Source: an uncultured Methylophaga sp. (GTDB lineage: Bacteria > Pseudomonadota > Gammaproteobacteria > Nitrosococcales > Methylophagaceae). From it: a stretch of 64,000 bases of DNA. The notes below the pieces were generated by a model. It made no database searches. It had not been told where the DNA came from and was given only the letters and a program-made list of their open reading frames with translations. This document shows, one piece after another, positions 9,901 to 15,676 of this stretch. Made by a program: the position numbers and the translations under genes. The stretch is from NCBI GenBank assembly GCA_913055695.1, contig CAJXKF010000004.1:124001-188000 (forward strand), given 5' to 3'. Within the stretch, counting starts at the first letter, position 1, and each line of letters starts with the position of its first letter.

Positions 9901-10484
9901 TCGTCATGGACTGGCTGCAGTCGGTGGTGAAAACATCACTCTCGACCGAATCCTCACTGACTTTGAATGCACTCAGCCCGGAGAAACGGCTTGATGAGAT
10001 GGCTTTCTACTTCCCGGTCAATGACCTCACCGTCAGTCGTTTAAAACATGCCTTGCAGCCATTTACCCACACCATGCCGGTACTGGAGCGGGCACTAAAA
10101 CAACTCAGCTTTAATGATATCCAGGGCTTTATGAAAGGCTTTATCGATCTGGTGTTTGAATATGAGGGTCGCTTCTATGTCGCCGATTACAAATCCAACT
10201 GGCTGGGCGATAAAGCGGCGCAGTATGACACGGCGGCACTGAATGAGGCGATGGTCATGCATGGTTATCCGCTGCAATATCTGATTTACAGCCTGGCTTT
10301 GCATCGTTACCTCAAAACACGCTTGCCGGATTACAACCCTGACAGCCACTTCGGCGGTGTCTATTATCTGTTTATCCGTGGCATGCAGCCCGACTGGGGA
10401 CAGGCGGGTGTCTACTACGACAGACCAACGGCCGAAATGCTGGAAGCACTGGATAAAGCGATGACCGAGGTGGCCGATGACTGA
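6993..10484 (+). CDS. recB: Exodeoxyribonuclease V beta subunit RecB
   Basis: RecB is the 3'-5' helicase and the only nuclease of RecBCD. The 1163-residue protein starts at GTG 6993 with a perfect AGGAGG seven bases upstream (6981-6986). The Walker A motif GTGKT is at residues 22-26. DEFQDTDP (motif II), GDPKQAIYSFRGAD and TNWRSHP are superfamily 1 helicase motifs. VTIHTSKGLEYPVVF and LLYVALTRARERC are motifs V and VI. The C-terminal nuclease domain keeps the metal and catalytic residues Asp1052 (GFIDLVF), Asp1065 and Lys1067 (ADYKSNW), matching E. coli D1067, D1080 and K1082. The 3' end overlaps recD by eight bases. Intact and expected to be active. Confidence 0.97.
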   Translation: MSLFSADTVALEGLNLIEASAGTGKTFTLAELYCRLVIQKELEVSQILVVTYTRAATEELRGRLRQRLVDERLKLSGQDGADPKALKRLKLAIQSFDEAAIYTIHGFCQRALQDFAFESGHFFDMEMVTDEEAIKQAVADDFWRREVSTADSEFAHYLLRQKQTPETLLSAVGNLPGKPYLNYLPLPEIDPDNARLQAETDFESLKQCWLNYSAEVIAIITDNNLLKATSYRSDWVQNWLQMLVEMLNQENLPDQVFEQLNRFTRERLEPALKKNQTLPDHPFWSHAQRFLESHQKLIASRELQLQHLRRQLAEYLCQELPKRKLQNKMQAFDDLLLNLQQALQGSQGDKLAARIREQFRAALIDEFQDTDPIQYDCFYRLFNGSGHPVFFVGDPKQAIYSFRGADIFTYLNAKRASEREFNLDTNWRSHPLLVEAVNSLFERVEKAFIYDEIPFHPVKSARDNKPALTINGKAAAPLEFVWLDSEQDPVNKGDMHAWAAANTADQIVELIAQSNAGKVMLTDKHDNSRPLNGGDIAVLVRSHTQASSIQQALRLRGVNSVQQSRDNVFQSMQAVMLERVLMAIANPGNDSLIATALATPLFAKSALQIYELQQDDNAWLAETDAFVTLHERWRQKGFIVMLRSLMVELDVQRRLLAQPDGERQLTNLMHLAELIQAYASKRNSSIEAILTWFAAQRQSSAATQDAAQIRLESDEQLVKVITIHTSKGLEYPVVFCPFLWHYGKPPQKPAIMTFHRGEDNEACVAFGEPGFTLAEPVVEQEEKAEDLRLLYVALTRARERCIINWGAAKEAQKTALFSLLHGNKDKPEAAAMLEDLSQLAAGAPDNIRVQKSEAMTTAQRIIQSDKSAQLQAREFDAEIKKVWQVSSFSGLTRGHSVEQPDYDAETVTLEWPQTPEHRLDRFGFPRGANAGTCLHSLFEHWDFHTTGPEWQQLVHKTLSQYGIDSDWTPVVMDWLQSVVKTSLSTESSLTLNALSPEKRLDEMAFYFPVNDLTVSRLKHALQPFTHTMPVLERALKQLSFNDIQGFMKGFIDLVFEYEGRFYVADYKSNWLGDKAAQYDTAALNEAMVMHGYPLQYLIYSLALHRYLKTRLPDYNPDSHFGGVYYLFIRGMQPDWGQAGVYYDRPTAEMLEALDKAMTEVADD

Positions 10485-12237
10485 GCCATTGAATCTGCTG
10501 CGTCAACACGGCTTCAGTGAACTGGCCTGTCAGTTTGCTGCTTTTATCGATCGCAAAGAACAGGGCGAACACCCCGTCATCAGCCTTACGGCAGGTTTGC
10601 TGACCGAAGCGATGGCACAGGGCCATGTCTGTCTCAATCTGGCCCATCTGCCTGAGACCCTGCAAGCCATGGCCGACTTGTTGCCGGGTAGCATTGAAGA
10701 CTGGCAAGCCGCATTAAAAGCCGGTAAGTCGGTTGGTGAGCCCGGTGAATATAAGCCGCTGATTCTGACTGATGAGGGGCTGCTGTATCTCTATCGTTAC
10801 TGGCTGGATGAACGGGATGTGGCTGATGCTATTCGCCAGCGTTTGCATCAGGTTGAAGACCTGGATGTTTTTCAACTCAACAAGGATTTAGCCGACTGGC
10901 ACAATCCGGTTGAAGGTATCGACTGGCAGAAAGTCGCCGTTGCCATCGCCCTCAGCTGGCATATCGCGGTTATTTCAGGTGGTCCCGGCACCGGCAAAAC
11001 CACCATTGTTCTGAAAATCCTGCAGTGCTTGAGCAAGCAGTCCGATGATTTGAGAATCGGACTGGCTGCCCCCACTGGCAAGGCTGCCGCCCGGCTTCAA
11101 CAATCCATTAGTCGGGAACAGAATCTGGAAGTGAAAACCCTGCATCGGCTACTTGGTATTACCGAACACAACGAACAGGGCCGTTATAACGCGGAACGAA
11201 CCCTGCCACTCGATGTGCTCATTATCGATGAAGCCTCGATGATTGATATCAGCCTGATGGCCAAGCTGATGCGGGCCATGCCCCAGAAAGCGAGGTTGAT
11301 ATTGCTGGGTGATAGTCAGCAGCTTGCTTCAGTGGAGTCCGGCGCGGTGCTGGCTAACCTCAGTGAAGGCGAACAGGGTCATTTCTCGGATGAGTTCATG
11401 ATCCAGTTTCACGCGCTCAATATGGAGAAATACCAACCTTCTTCCCTCTCGAGGGGCGACGGCCAGAGTGCGAGCCATATCCTTACCGATAGTTTTGTCC
11501 GTCTGCAACATAGCTACCGTTTCGACAAGGACAGCCTGATTGGTCAACTCGCATCGCAGGTCAATACCGGTCACAGTGACAATGCCATTCATCTGCTGCA
11601 GGCACAGCCTGAATCTACCTGGCTGCCACCCGATGAACAGAGTCTGCTCAACACCGTTTCGAAAGGCTATCAGACCTTTATTGATGCCGTTGAAAATGAG
11701 GCCAGACCGCAACAGATTCTGCAGGCCTTTGATGAATTCCGCGTGCTGGCGGCACTTAAACAAGGCCCGCAATCAGTCACCTCAGTCAATCGGATGATGA
11801 CCCGTTTGCTGGCCCAGCGAGGCTGGCGAACCGCGCAGACCTATTATCCCGGCAGACCGATCATGATTACTCAGAATGACTATCGTCAGCAGTTATTCAA
11901 CGGTGATATCGGCGTGATTCTGAGAGATGAACAAGGCCAGCTTAAAGCCTGCTTCTATTTCGGTGAAGAACTGAGATGGGTCGGGCTAAATCGCCTGCCA
12001 GCGCATGAGACCGTTTTCGCCATGACCGTGCACAAAAGCCAGGGCTCCGAGTTTGATGCCATCAGTATTTTATTGCCCGACGAGATCAGCCCCATTCTCA
12101 ACCGTGAGTTGCTCTATACCGCCATCACCCGTGCCAGAAAAACACTCAGTATCCTGGCAACCGAGCAGGTTTTAAGACATACCATCCAGACTCGGCATCA
12201 GCGGGAGAGTGGGTTGAAAAACCAGCTTGAAAAATAG
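10477..12237 (+). CDS. recD: Exodeoxyribonuclease V alpha subunit RecD
   Basis: RecD is the 5'-3' helicase of RecBCD. The 586-residue protein has Walker A GGPGTGKTT near residue 170, the segment LAAPTGKAAARL, Walker B LIIDEASMID, and GDSQQLASVESGAVL. At the C-terminus is FAMTVHKSQGSEFD followed by LLYTAITRARK, the usual motifs V and VI. It starts inside the recB 3' end (8-base overlap), so it belongs to the recCBD operon. No convincing T-tailed terminator follows. Instead an AT-rich stretch with inverted repeats leads into cassette-like genes, so read-through from recD into them is possible. Confidence 0.96.
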   Translation: MTEPLNLLRQHGFSELACQFAAFIDRKEQGEHPVISLTAGLLTEAMAQGHVCLNLAHLPETLQAMADLLPGSIEDWQAALKAGKSVGEPGEYKPLILTDEGLLYLYRYWLDERDVADAIRQRLHQVEDLDVFQLNKDLADWHNPVEGIDWQKVAVAIALSWHIAVISGGPGTGKTTIVLKILQCLSKQSDDLRIGLAAPTGKAAARLQQSISREQNLEVKTLHRLLGITEHNEQGRYNAERTLPLDVLIIDEASMIDISLMAKLMRAMPQKARLILLGDSQQLASVESGAVLANLSEGEQGHFSDEFMIQFHALNMEKYQPSSLSRGDGQSASHILTDSFVRLQHSYRFDKDSLIGQLASQVNTGHSDNAIHLLQAQPESTWLPPDEQSLLNTVSKGYQTFIDAVENEARPQQILQAFDEFRVLAALKQGPQSVTSVNRMMTRLLAQRGWRTAQTYYPGRPIMITQNDYRQQLFNGDIGVILRDEQGQLKACFYFGEELRWVGLNRLPAHETVFAMTVHKSQGSEFDAISILLPDEISPILNRELLYTAITRARKTLSILATEQVLRHTIQTRHQRESGLKNQLEK

Positions 12238-12275
12238 AGCTGTCTTTATCTCATCGGCCTGTTTTTTTATTTAAC

Positions 12276-12307
12276 TTATCAGTCTTGGTTTGATTTTTTA
12301 CTGATAA
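12276..12307. repeat. 8-bp inverted repeat in AT-rich spacer after recD
   Basis: TTATCAGT (12276-12283) and ACTGATAA (12300-12307) are perfect inverted repeats separated by 16 bases rich in T. They lie in the AT-rich 207-base gap between recD and the TIR gene. The structure could be a weak terminator, part of an old attachment site or a regulatory site. No U-tract follows the second arm. The base composition is visibly lower in GC than in recD. Confidence 0.4.
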
Positions 12308-12375
12308 AACAATAAATTGCTTCTTATCTATATGTTGTGGCAATGGAATTAAAAGGCGGCCCGATAATAAATATT

Positions 12376-12411
12376 ATGAGGCCGTTGGCCTCATTAACAG
12401 GCTGTTAGAGC
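12376..12411. other. Hairpin and candidate left cassette boundary (attC R'-like box)
   Basis: ATGAGGCC-GTT-GGCCTCAT (12376-12394) is an 8-bp perfect stem with a 3-base loop. It is followed by TTAACAGGCTGTTAGAGC. The heptamer GTTAGAG at 12404-12410 is identical to the right-hand core box of the full attC at 13132-13215. It stands 34 bases before the TIR start codon, a similar distance to the 19 bases between the second box and the next gene. I read it as the left edge of the first cassette (the recombination point lies between G and TTAGAG). No complementary CTCTAAC arm is visible upstream, so this is either a half site or an attI-like site. Confidence 0.5.
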
Positions 12412-12444
12412 AATAAAGTAATTCAATTCAGAGGGAACTTACGA

Positions 12445-13137
12445 ATGGCAAGATGCACAGCACCAAGACAAGGGCATCGCACAGCGAGCGGTAGAGCCGC
12501 TTGCCCAGCATGCGGTGGCAGTAGCCGTTATAGCGGCTATAGAGCATATTCATCGCCAACTTATTCATCATATGGTAGTGATGGTGGCAGCCGGAGTGGA
12601 GGCGGAGGTTCTAGTCGCACCACAAAGCCTCGCTGGTCTAGTGCCAGCTCGTCGGTTATGTACACGCCTGCCGAGGTTAGGACCCTCACACCTTATCGTG
12701 AAAACATTGAAAAGAGAGCGTCTGTACCTGATCTTCGAGATACTTTCCTTTGTCACGCTTGGGACGATAGGAAAGGAGCTGCGAAGGATTTGCATGATCA
12801 TCTAGAGTCACTCGGAGTTACTGTTTGGTTCAGCGAGAAAGATGTTGTGCTTGGCTCTTCTTTAATGCGAGAAATTGATAAAGGTTTGGCTAACTCACGA
12901 GTCGGTATTGTGCTGGTAACTCCAGCTTTTTTGCGGCGAGTCCAAGCAGAAGGTATTGCAGACAAAGAGCTTTCTGCACTACTTGCTCGGGATCTTCTGG
13001 TTCCCATTGTGCATGACACAACATATGAGGCTCTTCGTGAAGTTAGTCCATTGCTTGGCTCGCGCAGTGGTCTTAGCACAGCTGAAGACTCAATGGAAAA
13101 CATAGCAGCAAAATTGGGCGAGCTGGTGGCGCTCTAA
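12445..13137 (+). CDS. TIR-domain protein in an integron-like cassette
   Basis: A 230-residue protein. The N-terminus holds a small cysteine/histidine knuckle (Cys4, His11, Cys20, Cys23; ends CPACGG) that may bind zinc. A low-complexity Ser/Gly/Tyr linker covers about residues 25-72. The C-terminal TIR domain runs from about residue 98: DTFLCHAWDD is the beta-A strand motif, GVTVWFSEKDV is box 2, and Glu175 in ADKELSALL sits where NAD+-cleaving TIR domains carry their catalytic glutamate. Standalone bacterial TIR proteins often act in NAD-depleting phage defence; that role here is inference. AGAGGG stands about ten bases before ATG 12445. The stop codon lies inside the left core box of an attC site, as in integron cassettes. 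Confidence 0.85.
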   Translation: MARCTAPRQGHRTASGRAACPACGGSSRYSGYRAYSSPTYSSYGSDGGSRSGGGGSSRTTKPRWSSASSSVMYTPAEVRTLTPYRENIEKRASVPDLRDTFLCHAWDDRKGAAKDLHDHLESLGVTVWFSEKDVVLGSSLMREIDKGLANSRVGIVLVTPAFLRRVQAEGIADKELSALLARDLLVPIVHDTTYEALREVSPLLGSRSGLSTAEDSMENIAAKLGELVAL

Positions 13138-13216
13138 CAAGGCGGTGTTGTCGCCTTCGGCTGGGACTGCCATTCCGCTGGCGCTCCATGTCAGCCCCAA
13201 ACCGCGGCGTTAGAGA
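13131..13216. other. attC-like recombination site of the TIR cassette
   Basis: The outer boxes are CTCTAAC (13132-13138) and GTTAGAG (13209-13215), perfect complements of each other. Inside, after a 3-base spacer on each side, GCGGT and ACCGC are also complementary. The centre holds a bulged stem around GGCTGGGAC and GTCAGCC. The 84-bp length, R''-L''-L'-R' layout, unpaired bases in the arms and overlap of the upstream stop codon with R'' match integron attC sites. Heptamers deviate slightly from the consensus RYYYAAC/GTTRRRY at the outermost base. No integrase gene is present in the window. Confidence 0.8.
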
Positions 13217-13234
13217 CAAATCGAGATTGAACGA

Positions 13235-14308
13235 ATGGCAAGTTACGCAGAAAAAACAAAAAACGATATTATAAGTATTGTTAATTCTTTACAGCGCTTT
13301 GCAATACACGGTTATTCCCAGGCTGATATTCGAGATTTGATCAATCAAGCTGCGGCAAGGATTGAATTATTCCTCAAGAAAGATGTATATCCTTTAAAAA
13401 GCAATAATGACAATTTCGTTTCGTTTATAGATGAACTCAAAAATGATCTATCAGATCATTCTTTGATCGATAAAATTCATGATTTGAGAAAGCTTTATAA
13501 TAAAGCAAAGCACGATCCATTATATTTCGTTGAGTTAAGTAAGGCCATTGAAACGGTAAAGAATATAACTCCTTCAATAGATGAGATTAGTTTGACTAAG
13601 ATAGGGCAGTCTGCATCGCCTATTCGTGCCGCCTCTGAGCGTATATTTTGGATATGTGGTTGGGATCATCTTGTTAATGCTGAAGTCGAAGTCGCCATAT
13701 TTTTGCCATCGGATTATGACGGGTACTTGGGTGCGCACAGTATAGATATGGTAAACCTTAAGTTTTCTGGCTGGGATGCTTTGAAGAATGAACTACCTTT
13801 ATTCGGAAAGCTCCTCCCTTATCAAGACTGGATACCCAAAGGGCAATATGAGTTTTGGTTTGGTGAAGGTGATTGCTTAAACCCATTGGTGTTTGAGGGT
13901 GATTATAAGTCGTTGCTTATCTGCTTAGCGAAGCATGAAAGTAAAAAAGGCGGGCGGCTTCCTGGGTTAAATAGGACAGATTATTCTCAAAATTTGTTTC
14001 AATCATGTGTATTGGCAACTCTGGATTGCGTTCAGAACGGTGTTGAACCAGATATTTCTGAGGTGGTAACTGTCGCAATATCTCAGTATGCGGTACCAGT
14101 TGAGGACACATCAAGAGTAGAAAGTTTTGTAACTAATATCATCGACTTGACTATGCAAGTGCCGGCTGAATTCAGGGTGGCGCTGAGCGGCCCTTTTTGG
14201 GTTACCAAAAAGGAGCTAGAGGAGAGGGATAAGTACGCTATCGATAAAACAATACACAGCGCAATCGATAAAGAAAATAGGTTTTTACTTGGCGTCAGGA
14301 TGCTCTAA
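13235..14308 (+). CDS. Uncharacterised cassette protein, HEPN-like N-terminus
   Basis: A 357-residue protein that I do not recognise as a whole. The first 120 residues look alpha-helical and contain LRKLYNKAKHDP, which resembles the N-x3-H/R-x-H signature of HEPN domains (often RNases or nucleotidyltransferase partners in defence); the arginine spacing is looser than usual, so this is tentative. The rest mixes beta strands (EVEVAIFLPSDYDGYLG, PKGQYEFWFGEGDCLNP) with helices and shows no motif I can name. There is no signal peptide or membrane segment. The gene is clearly AT-richer than its neighbours and has a weak ribosome site (GAGA). Its TAA lies inside a CTCTAAC box, so it is the second cassette of the array. 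Confidence 0.82.
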   Translation: MASYAEKTKNDIISIVNSLQRFAIHGYSQADIRDLINQAAARIELFLKKDVYPLKSNNDNFVSFIDELKNDLSDHSLIDKIHDLRKLYNKAKHDPLYFVELSKAIETVKNITPSIDEISLTKIGQSASPIRAASERIFWICGWDHLVNAEVEVAIFLPSDYDGYLGAHSIDMVNLKFSGWDALKNELPLFGKLLPYQDWIPKGQYEFWFGEGDCLNPLVFEGDYKSLLICLAKHESKKGGRLPGLNRTDYSQNLFQSCVLATLDCVQNGVEPDISEVVTVAISQYAVPVEDTSRVESFVTNIIDLTMQVPAEFRVALSGPFWVTKKELEERDKYAIDKTIHSAIDKENRFLLGVRML

Positions 14309-14312
14309 CAAT
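14302..14312. other. Truncated attC left arm of the second cassette
   Basis: GCTCTAACAA repeats exactly the left arm of the attC at 13131 and likewise contains the stop codon of the gene before it. The rest of the site (L'', L' and a GTTAGAG box) is missing; instead an acetyltransferase fragment begins at once. The site is therefore probably broken and not recombination-competent. Confidence 0.65.
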
Positions 14313-14313
14313 T

Positions 14314-14562
14314 TTGTCAATTGGAGATAAAGCAGTTGGATACTTCAGTCATGTAACCAACAAAGATTCACTCTATATCGACAACATTCAACTTGCTCCT
14401 GAATTTCAGGGACGAGGTATTGGGACAGAGCTTCTCACTGATTTTCTGACACAGAATCAACATACTTTAATCAGACTCACAACGTTTGTGGATAATCCGG
14501 CCAAACGTCTCTATGAAAAGTTGGGATTTAGTATGGTTGTAAGAAATGGTTCTACAATCTAG
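14314..14562 (+). pseudogene. GNAT acetyltransferase, N-terminus missing
   Basis: The 82 codons encode the central and C-terminal part of a GNAT N-acetyltransferase: AVGYFSH, YIDNIQLAPEFQGRGIGTELL (the acetyl-CoA-binding QGRGIG loop) and the closing NPAKRLYEKLGF. Members of this family normally have roughly 50-70 more residues in front. The first possible start is TTG 14314 without a good ribosome site, immediately after the broken attC arm, so the 5' end seems to have been lost in the event that destroyed the attC. Truncated, probably non-functional; a short expressed protein cannot be excluded. Confidence 0.7.
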
Positions 14563-14581
14563 ATGGAGATAGTGCCTGATA

Positions 14582-14631
14582 AATCACTTCAGCTGACCGC
14601 TGACGCGTCGGCTGAATGAAGCGTAATGATT
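14582..14631. repeat. Bulged imperfect hairpin after the GNAT remnant
   Basis: Three paired blocks are visible: AATCA with TGATT, CTTCA with TGAAG, and GCTGAC with GTCGGC, separated by small bulges on the 3' side and closed by CGCTGACGC. Such a bulged stem recalls attC folding, but no GTTRRRY box is present. The remaining sequence to 14837 shows no gene, promoter or terminator that I can support. Confidence 0.4.
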
Positions 14632-14837
14632 TTGACAGCAGTTAATGTATAAAGACCAAGCCTGAAGATTTTATGAAGTTCTCTGGGATACTAATGACAA
14701 GAGAGTCATGCCCTCTATTCTCCATGAGAACTTCTCCTTCAGAGGCTCTTTGGGATAGCAGAAACAGAAACAAGGGTACAAAGGTTTCTCTATGTCTGCC
14801 TGTATGGTCCACAAAGCATTGGGCGACTACCAATGCA

Positions 14838-15074
14838 TTATTGAGAATCTCTTCGATAAAGGGGATAGGGGAACATTTTTCCGCTGTCTCGCTCAGCTTT
14901 AGCAGCCAGAGCTTGTTTAATAAATTCGTATGGCAGATCAGGATTGTCTTCCGCAATCTGAGCAATTTTTATCCAGTGCTCTATTTGCTGAGATAGTGTT
15001 CTGTTTTGAGCCTCTGCTTGCTTTGAGGCTCTTGCAATTAGCTTTTTATCCAGTCTAATGATTGAAGTCGCCAT
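14838..15074 (-). CDS. ParD-like ribbon-helix-helix antitoxin homologue
   Basis: A 78-residue protein with the pattern of the ParD-like antitoxin family: an N-terminal strand SIIRLDKKLIARASKQ, then NRTLSQQIEHWIKIA and EDNPDLPYEFIKQALAAK. It would be expected to bind DNA as a dimer and neutralise a toxin. No ParE/RelE-type toxin is recognisable next to it: the 275 bases downstream carry only an unsupported reading frame. Its last dozen residues (MFPYPLYRRDSQ) do not look like the family's usual tail, so the end may be altered by a frameshift. It follows zapG by 20 bases on the same strand and lies beside the cassette region. Confidence 0.65.
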   Translation of the reverse strand: MATSIIRLDKKLIARASKQAEAQNRTLSQQIEHWIKIAQIAEDNPDLPYEFIKQALAAKAERDSGKMFPYPLYRRDSQ

Positions 15075-15094
15075 ATTGGAACCTCGCCGCTACG

Positions 15095-15499
15095 TTATCG
15101 CGTCAACGAATCCTCATCCTTATCCCTAGGATTCATAAAGTCACTTTTCGGTTGCAGATCCGGCCCATCCAGCAATGCCCCAGCACGTTCCGGCAGGATG
15201 CGCTGATCGGAGAAATCACCCAGCTTGTCTGAGCCAGTTGACAGGTGGTCGAACAATTCTTTGTAGGAGCCGGCCATCTCTTTAAACAAGCTGGCAGTCT
15301 TATGGTAATGCTCGTGCACTTCCTGCTGATAGGCTTCCAGTTCCAGTTGTTTTTGCGCCAGTTGCTGGTCGTGTTCTTCCTGCAGATCTTTGAGTTGGGC
15401 AGAGCCACCCGGTGCCTGCCGCCGACCGATAGCAAAGCCGATTAGGGCGGCGAAAATCACGCCAAGTGCAAAAATGCTCCAGATAGTCACAGTGTTCAT
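15095..15499 (-). CDS. zapG: ZapG-like (YhcB, DUF1043) inner-membrane protein
   Basis: A 134-residue protein with an N-terminal transmembrane helix (about residues 5-24, ending GFAIGRR) and a cytoplasmic coiled coil rich in Gln and Glu (about 35-75). These are followed by YHKTASLFKEMAGSYKELFDHLSTGSDKL, the conserved core of the YhcB/DUF1043 family. E. coli ZapG links envelope growth and cell division. It stands between the P450 gene and the antitoxin-like gene, all on the minus strand. Assignment rests on the membrane anchor plus the conserved KEMAGSY-KELFDHL block. Confidence 0.85.
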   Translation of the reverse strand: MNTVTIWSIFALGVIFAALIGFAIGRRQAPGGSAQLKDLQEEHDQQLAQKQLELEAYQQEVHEHYHKTASLFKEMAGSYKELFDHLSTGSDKLGDFSDQRILPERAGALLDGPDLQPKSDFMNPRDKDEDSLTR

Positions 15500-15676
15500 G
15501 ATTCATTCCGTTGTGATTTAAGTTACTTTTAGTCTAGCTAGGCTCCCTGTTGATGACAAACTGTTTTGCGTCGGGTTCCGGCTTTCATGCTCCCACAAAG
15601 CATTATGACAAAGGGATTTGGAGGGCAGGCAGATCCTGGCCGGTGGCTTTCTTATAGCAGGAAATTTCACTTTGAA

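Noticed and set aside
14642-14965. Minus-strand reading frame of 107 codons overlapping the antitoxin gene, as a toxin candidate
   Set aside because: No toxin family motif, no ribosome site in the right place, and half of it is antisense/out-of-frame to the antitoxin gene.
12238-15094. Prophage, IS element or transposon as the source of the accessory genes after recD
   Set aside because: No transposase, integrase, terminal inverted repeats or target-site duplication are visible; the attC-like architecture explains the genes better.
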